From the NCBI RefSeq assembly GCF_004210375.1, contig NC_134831.1, forward strand, positions 62,001 through 126,000: a DNA stretch of 64,000 nt, given 5' to 3'. Below are positions 1 through 11,240 of this stretch, one piece after another. The position numbers and the translations under genes were made by a program. The notes under the pieces are model-generated. The model was not told the DNA's origin and ran no database searches. It saw only the letters and a program-made list of their open reading frames with translations. The DNA is from Tachypleus tridentatus. Lineage: Eukaryota; Arthropoda; Merostomata; Xiphosura; Limulidae. The stretch's first letter is position 1, and each line of letters begins with the position of its first letter.

Positions 1-1644
1 GGTGGATATAAGAGGGAATTATCATACGTTGAAAAACATCTTGTCCTAGAATTATATAAAGTACTATCGGAATATGTCGATATCATAACGGCATGTGAAT
101 AAAAAACTTTCAGTTATCGGTTGGTTATGTACATATGTTTTAAAAAATGTATAAAAACTCAATAACAAAATATCTTAATATTTGATGTTAGATATCAAAA
201 TATTTCCTGTACATCTGTTTCTGTAAAGCAAAGATGTAACTTTCCTCCCGTTACTATTGATGTCATTCCAGAAATTTCTTTCGAAGTACTGTTGTCATGG
301 TGTCTTATGAATAAAGTCTGATGTTTGGTACGAGTCCCTGGCAATTATCTTCGGTTCTTCTGTGTAACAAAGATGGGAAATATTCCTTCTATAATTTTAG
401 TAAGACAAAGGTTTTTGAGAACACAGCTGAAGGTACAAGAATAAAACTGAGGTTGTTAATGATTCTGATCTTAAGGTATTATATCTCCACCAACAATGAT
501 ACTTGGCTTATTGTAGTTTTGTCCTTAACGTCAAACAAACAAGCTTTATACCCTTAAAAAAATGTTTACTTACCGTTAAAATCATGGACCGCTTAGTAAT
601 AAATTTCATAGCTTCCTTTATTAGTGTCAAAATCTAATGTTTGTAAAATATCTGTAACATCCCTAAACTGAAGAACATACAAATCATTTGGTTCTATGAA
701 TGTGAATTTTACAGCCGTCATTTTTCCACACCAATGATTCTCTGAAAAACATTGTTTTTATTGGATTTTCAAGATGTTGAAATAATATCTGTATTGATAA
801 CACCTGATATGATAGAGTTGGAGTTTTATCTATAATTTTTACCTGTTATAACAGCCTACCAATTTGAAAAACCTGTTGAAATCTATAGATATTGACCTTC
901 TGTAGAAATGTTAGAGTAATATACAATACAATAGGTAGAACAATGATGATCATTTAATTATGCAAATCCTCTATCCCAATTCGAGCAATACAAACTTAAA
1001 CCAAATAAACCTTTCCACGTACTTTTGATCGTGTTTATAAGAAGAACAAATAACAAAGAACAGCTAGACTGATCTTCATTATGACGAGAACACTTGACCC
1101 TCGAAATATACCCAAAAAAATGTCTATTATAAAATAATCTGTAAACATGTAAAAAGAATTTAATTACATGAAAAGATTTCCCCCTTCTTCACCCTACATA
1201 ATCAAATAACTTGTTATTGTGTCTTTCTTTAGCTTGTAAGTTTACTTATATGTTAATAGCTGAGAGTGAATCAAGTGAAATCTAAACTGTAAAAGTCTGT
1301 CTCTCTGGCTTCTCCATTTCATTAGAACTAGTGGATAGTGAGTTTAATTCCTACACAAAAATAACAAATATACATATTAAGTCAGGCTTCATAAAACATA
1401 AAAATATTAATAAAGGGTAAATTTGCTTACAAGTCAAAATCACTTTTCGTATCACATTGCAGAAGTAGATAATGTTTGTTACTTAATCTTCCTAAACATT
1501 GCAAAAGCAATTGACCAATATGTGTAACATGCTGACTTTATATACAAAGATTTATACCATATAAATCTGAGAACATTAAATGTATGAATAGATACTTTCA
1601 TATACGATCGTCTAGAAACAGGTAATACAACTGTACTGCATTAC
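1..1644. other. AT-rich intergenic/intronic sequence, nothing recognised
   Basis: Only short random-looking ORFs; no splice-bounded coding block, repeat array or known element was seen. Confidence 0.6.
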
Positions 1645-1705
1645 TTGGCTCAGCGATAAGACAAAGGGCTAATAACGCTACAAATTTGGTTTCATTACTT
1701 TCGGT
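1645..1705 (+). repeat. SINE-2 head fragment
   Basis: TGGCTCAGCGATAAGACAAA and GGCTAATAACGCTAC resemble the SINE-2 tRNA-like head (complement of the 52.4-kb copy). The 3' part is absent. Confidence 0.45.
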
Positions 1706-2229
1706 GAGGAGAATGTAGATATTTGTGTGGGTAGTTTTCAACTTAACAACAACAACACAACAGTTTAATACATTACAGTTTGTGACATGTTATGTATCGG
1801 GCGACACGAAACAGTCCTTTCAAGAAGACGTAGAAAACACACTATCTATCCTCTGGTGTCACTTCATAGAACTATACATCCACTATCAAATTCTTCTTCT
1901 TCATCTGGATTCGGTCCATGTTTTGGACTATGGAGTGACAGGTATAACGTAGACCTCCTCCTCCCTCTCTGGAACTGTTATTTTATCTGTACTACCACTA
2001 AATTCTGGGTAATTAATTAGCATTGTTACTTTGTTGTTGTTTTACTTACAATATATTAAATTTTGCTTATTGTCTGCAGTTTTAATTAACATAACCTATT
2101 CATGGGGTAATATTAATTCATATATTTTTATAGCTTCTCTTTTTTATAATCTACCTAGCAGTCGTATACATACAAACGCATAATCCTATTTTTCATACAA
2201 AACTTTTAAAACAGAGCTTCGTTTGTATC

Positions 2230-2515
2230 GGGGCCCAGCATGGCCTAGCGCGTAAGGCGTGCGACTCGTAATCTGAGGGTCGCGGGTTCGTGCCCGCGTC
2301 GCGCTAAACATGCTCGCCCTCCCAGCCGTGGGGGTGTATAATGTGACGGTCAATCCCACTATTCGTTGGTAAAAGAGTAGCCCAAGAGTTGGCGGTGGGT
2401 GGTGATGACTAGCTGCCTTCCCTCTAGTCTTACACTGCTAAATTAGGGACGGCTAGCACAGATAGCCCTCGAGTAGCTTTGTGCGAAATTCCAAAACAAA
2501 CAAACAAACAAACAA
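2230..2515 (+). repeat. tRNA-derived SINE (SINE-1), full length with TSD
   Basis: A tRNA-like head (A box TGGCCTAGCGCG, B box GGTTCGTGCC) is followed by a conserved body (GGTGGGTGGTGATGACTAGC), the 3' hairpin GCACAGA...TTTGTGC and an (AAAC)n tail. An 11-bp TSD TCGTTTGTATC lies at 2219-2229 and 2516-2526. Confidence 0.92.
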
Positions 2516-2665
2516 TCGTTTGTATCTATGACTCTGTTAGCCTAGCACTATATGGAATTTTAAGTTTTGTGTTTGTGACGTACAGAATGGAAAGGTACTT
2601 AGGGCTAGGTTTATCATCTATTATGTAACTCTCTAGTTTGCTTACCAGTTCATTTGTATTAATAT

Positions 2666-3180
2666 TTTTTTTTATAATATTGAAGCAAATTATCCAGAGA
2701 TCTGTTTAAAAGAATTGGCATGTTTGAATAGTTGTGAAGAAATATTTAGTTTGTTGATCGTGGAACTGCATACGCTTTTGTTAAAATACAATGTTGTATT
2801 TGCTGTAGTTTGTTGATGTGTGTTTTTGACATATTTATCCACGTTATACAAACATATTCTACGGCTGGTTTTATGTATGTTCTCTAAAGTTTTAATATGT
2901 TTTCTATTGAAACTTCTTGTTTTATCATTCAAATTCCTAAGGTAACTCGTCATTTTCCAAATTCTGGTTTTTAGGTTCTTAATGTGTGGTATCCAGTTTA
3001 ATTTTGAGTCAAAGTAATCCCTAAGAATTTTGCTGATATTGTTACCTGTAAGAGTCATGTCTAGATGTAACTGTAATATTAATTTGATTTCCTTTCTTAC
3101 AATTTTGTAAATAATATGGCTTGTATTTTGTACGTATTTATTGTAATTCTCCACTACTGCAGTGAAAATTCTACATTGTT
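2666..3180 (-). pseudogene. LINE RT C-terminal fragment with A-rich end
   Basis: A mostly open minus-strand block carries LHLDMTLTGNNISKIL and then FDSKLNWIPHIKNL and MTSYLRNLN, the thumb region (usually YLGVTFDSKLxWxxHI) of non-LTR reverse transcriptases. It ends in a run of A on that strand at about 2666. It differs from the I-like LINE family at 21-26 kb and may be Jockey-type. Confidence 0.55.
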
Positions 3181-3244
3181 TAGTTATGGTTGTTTGTTGT
3201 TGATATTGGTTTGTCGGCACTCTTTCAGCTTTCAAAATCACCTG

Positions 3245-3476
3245 TCAACTGTGAGAGAAAAGTGTAGTTTGGGTCTTTGAGAGGCTTTTTGCTGACACGC
3301 CCCCTATCAAAACGCTCCTAGTAATACAACTCGTACTAATATTGTATCTTTGTTAACCTGAAGATAACCAAAGAATGTCGAAATGTTGTTTTCTGCTTTA
3401 TTAGTAAAGTGTTAATACCCACACCAGCTGTCCTGAGACACATTTTTACTTCAAGTAGGTTTCTCGTCATCACGAA
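3245..3476 (+). mobile_element. PLE 3' UTR fragment
   Basis: CACGCCCCCT, then CCTGAAGATAACCAAAGAAT, GTCGAAATGTT, GTGTTAATACCCACACCAGC and TACTTCAAGTAGGTTTCTC run parallel to 45376-45560. No coding part is attached on the left. Confidence 0.65.
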
Positions 3477-4057
3477 TTAAACCTTCTGATACTGCCTTCT
3501 GGTAACAGTTTGTGAAACCATGACTCACATGACTTGCTAGACTCCCTGATGTATAAGTTTCGACAAGTTAATGACTTAAGTGGTTTGAGAAAAGTTTTTT
3601 TACTTTATTACGTAATAAACAAGGATATGTTTGAGTTGATATGAACGTCAGGCAGATTGGTATTAAGGATAAAAAGAAAAGATATTTTATAAGCGCAAAA
3701 CACTATTACACAGAATTTCATATCAGTCTATGTTTACAAATACATATATTTGAACATTATATAAAGTTTGACACAGGAAGTTTATATCAACTTCTTAACT
3801 TTCAAAATTATAGACAGTAAATGTAAAACTAAATTTCAAGATTAACAAATCTGTAGCAGACGAAGGCAGAAATAAATTGATTTTTTAATACATAATTAAA
3901 CCGAACGTGACATAATTTTAACAGGTAATAAAAAAGCAACTAAAGATATAATATGTTAATGAAGTTCAGAACTGGGATTATTTTAGTGAAATTAAAACAT
4001 AATATTAATTAAAATTTAACCTTTGAGATGACCTCATGAGTGTTACTGGAGTTGTTT

Positions 4058-4125
4058 GTTGATTTGAAGTTAAACACAAAGCTACAGAGTGGGATATCCG
4101 TGCTGTGTCCATCAATCTAATATTA
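4058..4125 (-). repeat. SINE-2 3' fragment, antisense
   Basis: TTAAACACAAAGCTACAGAG followed by GGATATCCGTGCTGTGTCCA matches the SINE-2 3' half in reverse. The head is not recognisable. Confidence 0.5.
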
Positions 4126-4938
4126 AGTGTCCGAAAACATGCTGCTGAGTTACTAGGTGGCTAATTGAAGAAAGAGTGAAAGGAAATCAAGAAAAAATAA
4201 AATAAAAATAGTAGAACGAGGCAGAAAATCAAAATATTATAGAAAAAGTAAAATAGAAATAGTAAATTATATTAATGAGCAAGAAAAGTGAAATATCGGG
4301 AAGAAAAGTGTTTCAAAATTAACAGGCTTGATACTAATATTGTATTACAAGTGTAATTGTAATCATTTTTTGACAGCTTTTGGAAGTCGAACACGACATA
4401 AAATATTAATTCACTATCTTATTGTTTACAATAATTGATAACGTATTAACTACCGATAATAAGTTGTTGAACACAGATAAATATAAAATACTCTATCCTG
4501 TAGATACAACATTTCAGACAATATATCTGCAAAAAAAAACAATACTTCATTGCTCCTAATTTGTAAAATGTTCATTACATATGTATACATAAATGTACAG
4601 GCAATGTAGATCTTACATAAAACAACAATAAAATAACCAGTTAAAGATCGTGAAGACTGATTTGTTCTTTCATATAAAATTATAGTTACTGTTAGAACTA
4701 GATATGTGGCGGGTCTGTTGAAGAAAGAGGAATGTGAAATAATATTAGAAACCTCGGTTTGGGTTGTTCGCTGATTTTGAATTTGAGACACTGGATAACT
4801 GAAAAGCAACATATGCACCGGATTTAGAGCGAATATGCCAGGTAGCTCTTCATATCTAACTTCTAATGACCTGTAGATAATATAATCCAGATTATTTTTG
4901 TGCTACTTTAATAAATACTTAAAATCGTTGCATAGAGA

Positions 4939-5290
4939 GTGTTAGCTCTACTATCACCCTCCAACTTCCCAATAATTCATTCACCAATAGTTTTACACCA
5001 CACTTCCAACCATGTTTCGCATGTTCTCCTATTGTTAAATATGTTAGTGATATTTGAATGTGTTCTTTTATACGCCTTTGAAATGCGTCATCAAAAGAAG
5101 ATTTTAGGCCCGAAACGCTGTGATGGATTAAAGAATTTCCTACATTTGACCACCTTGTATTTAGTGTTTTCTTAAATTTTATCTTGTATCTTATGTGCGG
5201 TATGTATGGACATATTTTGGGGTTTGATTCACCTGGAACAGTTATACTGAAACCATATCTTACAGTCACAAAGCCACAGTAGTGCTTTAA
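4939..5290 (-). pseudogene. Possible GIY-YIG/PLE-type fragment
   Basis: A 124-codon open minus-strand frame contains FQRRIKEHIQISLTYLTIGE then HAKHGWKCGVKLLVNE. This resembles the downstream half of GIY-YIG endonuclease domains in PLEs (R..EH....S.IGEHA). The upstream catalytic half is not visible. Low certainty. Confidence 0.35.
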
Positions 5291-5447
5291 CAACAGAACT
5301 TTAAAACATTAATTCTAGCAATAAAAATCTGAGGACCGCTATACCTACTAGTAAAATAAGATGAATACTTTAAGAGAAACGTTCAGAAATGGTTCCACTA
5401 TTTAATTCCATCTTGATATGTGTTGATTTATTCATTCAACTTTCAAG

Positions 5448-5600
5448 CCCGGTATAGCCAAGTGTGTTAAGACGAATAATGGTATTGACCATCATATTAT
5501 AACACCCCCCACGGCTGAAGGAGCGAGTTGTTAGATGTGGCCGCGACCCGCAAGTTACGAGTCGAGTGCCTTAACTACTTGGCTGTCATTTGGAGGGAAG
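5448..5600. repeat. Degenerate, rearranged SINE-1-like fragments
   Basis: A sense head (CCCGGTATAGCCAAGTG) lies beside an antisense head (GACCCGCAAGTTACGAGTCG), so two head fragments face each other. Strongly decayed. Confidence 0.45.
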
Positions 5601-6400
5601 GAAAACAGAAAAATTCAGAGAAGGGTGTGGATGATAAAAAGGTTATAGTTATAAGTGATCCATTGACAACACATGGGTAAATAGGGAGAAAAGAATCAGC
5701 TTATGCTACCCGGGAGAACAGATGAGGGACACAACTGGCAGAACAGGCGATATAAAGGGGTGAGCAGATATAGTGTTTTTGCTTTGCATGTACACTAGAT
5801 GCAAAAATGGAGGCAGAAAAAAGCTTAGCATAGGAAATTAGTGTAGAAGTAGTTATAATGGTAGATGTATAAAAACTAAAGTTGATGACTTCAGGGAAGT
5901 GCATGGTTGGAATAGAGAAATTTGATACGAGACAACTGAAAAATGGTTTTCATGACACAAAATCTTTAAAATATAGGGTTACAGGCTATTTAATAGGAAT
6001 AGAGTACAAAAGAGGGGGGAGGGGTGGCATTATATCTAATATCTGATTTAGATCCTGTAGAAATTGAGGATATCAAAGACAATACCAAGGAGATTGAATT
6101 AATCAGGGTTTTATTAATCATTATAAAGCGAAAAAAAACTTAGCGAGAATCTGTTGTAGACCATTAAATGATACTTGAGAAATTAGTGAGAAACTTTCAT
6201 TGAAATTAAGATTTCAACTGTGTACTCTACCAACATGGTTTTGTTAAAATATATATATATTTATATATAAATATATTAAATATTCGAAAATTCTCTTCAA
6301 AATAAGAAGTTAATTAAATATTGATATGTATCAAATTTATTGTATTTGCTAACAAGATTGATAAAAACATTTTTCTGTCCCAACGCAAATATATTTTAAT
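5601..6400. other. Unannotated spacer
   Basis: No coding similarity. Contains a TA-rich run near 6248-6285. Confidence 0.5.
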
Positions 6401-6670
6401 TGTTTATTTATTTGTTTTGAATTTAACGCAAAGTCACACGATGGCTATCTGCGCTAGCCGTCCGTAATTTAGCAGTGTAAGACTAGAGGGAAGGCAACTA
6501 ATCATCACCACCCACCGCCAATTTTTAGGCTACTCTTTTACCAATGAATAGCAGGATTGACCGTTGTGTTATAACTCTCCCGCTGCTGTTAAAGGCGAGC
6601 ATGTTTGGTGAGACGTGGATTCGAACTCGCGACCCTCGGATTACGAACCGGGTGTTTTAACGACTTGGCC
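6401..6670 (-). repeat. SINE-1 copy, antisense
   Basis: Full body in reverse orientation, with an (AAAT)n-like tail at the left and the tRNA-like head at the right. The candidate TSD matches at 11 of 12 positions (6389-6400 and 6671-6682, ATATNTTTTAAT). Confidence 0.85.
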
Positions 6671-6852
6671 ATATCTTTTAATATAGAAAAAAAATTATAA
6701 TAACTGTCATTGCTAATAGTTATTGCAAATAGTGGTTTATATACAACAGTTTCGCAAACTTCTAAACAATACTGAGTTTTATATCCGGTCTAGAACAAAA
6801 TAATTATCGACGATCCAAGTTCACGACGAGCAGATCAGTCCTGAGTTGATAT

Positions 6853-7633
6853 TGTCACGCCTCGCTTAAGCTAGCTAGCTTGAGTGGCCTCACACCACTG
6901 ACCTTTTACCGAGGAAGAAATGTTAATGTCCGAAGTTAATTCACTGAACTTAAACAGTTTGTAATGTTAGAAATCTATAAACGTTTCTAGTCAAATTCTG
7001 TAGTTTTTTAATTAATAGGCGTTAAACACAATTATAGCTTTTGAGGTCTATAATACACTAACTGTAGCTGTCCAATTATAATGTTCTTGTATTACTCTCT
7101 CTTGACTACTTGCTTCTATACGAATCACGCAAGTTTCACGAAGTTGGAACAATGTTCGAAAACGCGCTAGCATTTGCGTTAAAAAATATCGTTGATTCTT
7201 GTTCTCACGAATCGGGCCCTGCATGGCCTAGCGCGTTAAGGCGTGCGCTTCGTAATCTGAGGGTCGCGAGTTCGCGCCCGAGTCGCGCCAAACATGCTCG
7301 CCCTCCCAGCCGTGGGGGCGTTATAATGTTACGGTCAATCCCACTATTTATTGGTAAAAGAGTAGCCCAATAGTTGGCGGTGGGTGGTGATGACTAGCTG
7401 CCTTCCCTCTAGTCTTACACTGCTAAATTAGGGACGGCTAGCACAGATAACCCTCGAGTAGCTTCGTGCGAAATTCCAAAACAAAAAAAAAATTCTCACG
7501 AATCTTCTACAAATCTAGAGAACAGGCGTGACATGCTCAATGCACAGCAAACGATATACGTCACAAGCAAAAAGAAAATATGCTGAAACAAGTGTGGATA
7601 TTAAAATAAACGTACAACGATGAATCCGTTACA
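6853..7633 (-). repeat. LTR of Ty3/gypsy element (3' LTR), interrupted by a SINE
   Basis: This segment aligns with 9693-10110 over most of its length (AATGTTAGAAATCTATAAAC versus AATGTTCGAAATCTTTGAAC, GTCAAATTCTGTAGTT, ATAGGCGTTAA, AATCTTCTACAAA). In element orientation it begins TGTAACGGATT. The terminus at 6853 is approximate. The SINE at 7214-7492 plus one TSD is extraneous. Confidence 0.8.
7214..7492 (+). repeat. SINE-1 copy nested in a Ty3 LTR
   Basis: Near full-length SINE with a perfect 12-bp TSD TTCTCACGAATC (7202-7213 and 7493-7504). The flanking sequence is continuous LTR when the SINE and one TSD are removed, as judged against the other LTR at about 9975-9985. Confidence 0.93.
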
Positions 7634-7646
7634 CCTTCCTTCTTAG
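7634..7646 (-). promoter_or_regulatory. Polypurine tract of the Ty3/gypsy element
   Basis: On the minus strand AAGAAGGAAGG sits directly before the TGTAACGG start of the 3' LTR, as expected of the plus-strand primer site of an LTR retrotransposon. It fixes orientation and boundary. Confidence 0.75.
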
Positions 7647-7814
7647 ATATTTAAAAATTGGCGTTATACAGTTTTAACCTAATATATATATATATATATG
7701 TGTGTATTTATATTAAATACAATATATTGTGAAAGAATTGTACAGTTTCAAATATCAAGACACTTAATACAAATAACCATATGAGACTAAATTTACACAG
7801 CACGTGAATGTGCT

Positions 7815-8391
7815 TAAAGACAGGTTTCAAAGGAGCAATGTGGATTTTCTGGTAAGGTTTTCTGACCACCTGATAGATATCAAAAGTTTTACAAAACTGG
7901 GAAACCTCTTGCCTAATTTTTCGTCAAAAGAAATGTCTCGTAATTTTGCCACACGTCTTGCTGACTCTTAAATGACTTCTCATGGAAAGTTCATGGACTA
8001 GTTTCAATACATCAAAACAATATGCTTTTGGAAAAAAACAACAAAAAACAATTTGATAAATTAGCCCAGTTCTCGGAAGCTGGTTTATTTAGTAATCTGC
8101 ATTTTCTCATGAGCACTCCATTTTTGAAAAAGTATCTATTTGGAACTTTCTTCAGCCCGTCTTTAAGAAGTGCTTATTTAAATAATAAAGATATAAACAT
8201 TCCTTTCTCTGCTCAGTGATCAGTTTACTTCTTGCAAACAGAACTTTACCAGTTGAATCAGTTTCCTCACTTCCATCATTGTCACTCACCGATGAATTGT
8301 TAGTAGGATAGTTATTCACAAGATTTTCATTGGGTCCAAAAAATGTCCGAGAAAAATCCATAATATCATCCTCTGAACAAGTGTCTATCAT
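7815..8391 (-). pseudogene. Ty3/gypsy integrase N-terminal (zinc-binding) region
   Basis: After an acidic linker (DSTGKVLFARSKLITEQRKE) comes FKNGVLMRKC, the usual lead-in to integrase, and then HELSMRSHLRVSKTCGKI and VSQFCKTFDIYQVVRKP, an HHCC zinc-binding domain in which the last Cys is lost. The polypurine tract follows less than 200 bp later, so the integrase core is deleted. RT and RNase H are not found between protease and integrase. Confidence 0.65.
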
Positions 8392-8447
8392 TTCTTTTAG
8401 GCTTAATTTTTTTACCTAAGTTCAAGTCACAGCACATGAGGGAAAAC

Positions 8448-8830
8448 TTATGGATTCTCCTCAACAACAACATCATCTTTATATGAAATAATGATCGGCT
8501 CACTAACCATATTGAGTTTGGCAATAAATTTTCCCCCAGCCAAATCGTTTCCCAACAATAATGACACACTATTAACTGGCAGACTAGGTCTCACTCCAAC
8601 CACAACCGGTCCCGAAACTAGGTCGTGTGTTAAATAAATGTCATGAAGAGGAACATTATTAAAGCCAGTTTTAACACCCTGGGTAATAACAGCAATGGCA
8701 GAACTCGAATATAAAGTGAATATACCGTCTAACAATAGTGATTGAGTCGCTCCAACATCAAGTAAAACACGTATGGGTATGAGATTAGCAGTATTATTTG
8801 TGAAATTACAGAGCCAACAGACACAAAAAG
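8448..8830 (-). pseudogene. Ty3/gypsy aspartic protease with mutated active site
   Basis: Reads IPIRVLLDVGATQSLL, where the catalytic triplet D-T/S-G is D-V-G. It continues HDLVSGPVVVGVRPSLPVNS and VSLLLGNDLAGGKF, the flap and ILGxD-like second half of retropepsins from Ty3/gypsy elements. The frame is open for at least 95 codons, so damage here is mild apart from the active site. Confidence 0.72.
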
Positions 8831-8990
8831 TTTAAATTTCTCCCTAACTGCATTAGCACTTCTATCAGTGGTCAAATCAACAACATCGAATGAACTGGTG
8901 AAACAACATTAATATGTGGACACAGACGCATTGGGTGTTGCCTCTTTTTTTTTTCAAACTCCAGCAATCCGGCATAATATTACGAGGTTT

Positions 8991-9692
8991 TTATAGAAAT
9001 GACAGACAGGCCTTGGTGATTTTTATGAAGTTTTTGTTCTGATTGCCAGAAGATTTCGAACTACAAGAGCTGGATTTTTTTATAGAATTCTCAACTTTAG
9101 TAGGTTGAAAAGGTACAGACTTTTGCTTAGTTGGAAGGAATTTCTTTTTATGAAAAGTGGTTTTATGAGTTAAAATGTAATCATTGGAAAGAACAGCTGC
9201 TTCATGTAATGTGTCAACTTTCTTTTCATACAAATACGTTTTGAGATTGTAACTTGTACAGCATTAAAATTCCTGAATTAAACATAATTGACTTAAGTTA
9301 CCAAAACTATTGCCAATATGCACAGAATTACAACATCTATCAAAATAAACCTTTTTTTCATGGGCGAATTCCATATAAGTTTAAGTATCATACTTGTGAT
9401 AACCTCGAAAGTTTTGGTGATATGATTTAGGCAACTGTCTCAAAATGTTGTAAATATTTATCAACTTCATTTTCATTAAATGGCGCTACTTTAATATGTC
9501 GAATAAGTTCACAGTTGTCATTTTGCCTTGGTCAAGTGGAGTTGAGTCTAAAATTCATTTCTTTTCGCCTAATTTCTTTCCTGGCTCTGATATAGTCTTG
9601 TTCGGCCTGGAAATGTTTACTTTCTCTTTTCACTTCAATACGGGCCTCCTCTTTCTGGACTCCTTTCTTGCCGAAGCTAATGCTGGCTTTTC
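8991..9692 (-). pseudogene. Ty3/gypsy gag remnant
   Basis: Minus-strand frames give FNENEVDKYLQHFETVA, typical of the capsid start in these elements, then a Lys/Ser-rich stretch. A broken zinc knuckle retains only its end (NIMPDCWSLKKK) near 8945-8990. Several frameshifts and stops are present. Confidence 0.6.
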
Positions 9693-10110
9693 TTAGCTAG
9701 CCTCACACCCTTACAAGCTGACTTTTTCCGGCGAAAACATTTAATGTCCACATACAAATAATAACGATCGAAATAATTCACGGTAGTTGAACGGTTTGTA
9801 ATGTTCGAAATCTTTGAACATTCCTGGTCAAATTCTGTAGTTGTCAGACTGATAGGCGTTAATCAAAATTAAAACTTCCTTGAACTACAACATACTGGCT
9901 ATAGTCACGCGAGTTTCTTAAAGTCTCAATAATGATCTTGTGAATTTTCGTAAAACAAATATTGTTGATTCTTACACCCACGAATCTTCTACAAAGTTAG
10001 AGAATAGGCTGGACTTGCATGATACACAGTCGAGAATATACGTCAAATGCAAAAAAGAAAACTTCTAAAACAAGCGTGGGTATCAAAAATATAACGTTAA
10101 ATCCATTACA
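9693..10110 (-). repeat. LTR of Ty3/gypsy element (5' LTR), inner end eroded
   Basis: Partner of the LTR at 6853-7633. In element orientation it starts TGTAATGGATT at 10110. The inner end (about 9690) is shortened relative to the partner, and no clear primer-binding site is visible. No target duplication was found outside the two LTRs. Confidence 0.75.
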
Positions 10111-10775
10111 CTATATAAAAACCGAAAATATTATTTCATTTCACATCTTCCACCTACAAAATTTGATAAGAATAATTTGGATAATTTTGATGTTCCAAGA
10201 TGATCCATACATGTATTATTTTGTTTTCCAATGTCAACATTTTGTGTAAAAAAGGGTTGTTAAATAGCCTTTCTAAAAGTGATAATTTTTTGTGGCGTTG
10301 TGCTACTTATGACATCAAAGAGGTTATAAAAGTCCTTCAAATACATGCCTTTCCATGGCTGCTTATATCAGCTATGGTTTTCACAACATTTCTTGAACTA
10401 ATAATCCAAAATTATCTTAGTAGAATTCACTCAACTCTCTTTATTCTCTAAAGTCTGTACTTAACCCTCAGTTTACTCAAATATTTGAGGAATAATATAC
10501 CCAACTCTTTGCAAGTAATAGATTTCATTACCCCATTGGTAACTCTTAGATTAACTGTATAATCTCTGCATTTTATTTTGTACAAACAATTTTTTTTTTT
10601 GGTTTGGTTATATCCAGAAATGACCACGCCCTTAATTTCACCTGAAAAGATTATCAGAGAAATTTTAAAACAAAAATAATAATTGTCGTAATTCAAGGCT
10701 TTTTCTTATGTAAATAAGTTTGTGTTTCTAAATCCATTTGAAAACGTTACAACAAAAAATAATTACTATAGCTTG

Positions 10776-11232
10776 CATGGGCGTAGATTTTTTATACGCG
10801 ATGGCGGGAATGATTTTTGCAACCACTTATGTGGTCTCTTCAATTTGCAAATTGATAATCTCCGATTACGTGAACCTGAAAGCTGTAAATATGCGGTTAC
10901 AGAGTGATCTTGTTGCCACGATACTTGCGTGTATACTTAGGTCTACTGACTGATACTTACGAACTATTGCTTAGATCGAAAAGCTCAGAAGCACGCCTAT
11001 ATTAAAGATGTACATTTCGGCTACTGAAAAAGCTTACATCTAGGCCTAATTATGTGATTCGATTGGTAAGAATACGAGAATCACAAGAACAAACACACAA
11101 TTTGTAGGCCTGTGATGCAATAAAACAATTCAACAGACCAAACTGTAGGGGGGATGATTGTATGCACCATACCCCCCACATAAAATGAAGGGAGGATGTT
11201 TACACCCCATCCCCCCAGGATCTACGCCCCTG
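10776..11232. mobile_element. hAT-type MITE with 8-bp target duplication
   Basis: A 457-bp segment begins CATGGGCGTAGAT and ends ATCTACGCCCCTG, imperfect terminal inverted repeats of about 13 bp. A perfect 8-bp direct repeat ATAGCTTG flanks it (10768-10775 and 11233-11240). Eight-bp duplications are the hallmark of hAT transposons. It has no transposase coding capacity; the right half is G/C-run-rich (CCCCCCA blocks). Confidence 0.8.
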
Positions 11233-11240
11233 ATAGCTTG

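Noticed and set aside
1725-2020. Two overlapping + strand ORFs of 75-77 codons
   Set aside because: No motif, no splice signals, and equally open frames on the other strand; likely chance or an unrecognisable remnant.
6848-10115. Target-site duplication of the Ty3 element
   Set aside because: Bases outside the LTR ends (GATAT and CTATA) do not match, and the left terminus is uncertain.
10722-10953. Overlapping small + strand ORFs with hydrophobic sequence
   Set aside because: They run across the left end of the hAT MITE and are not bounded by splice sites.
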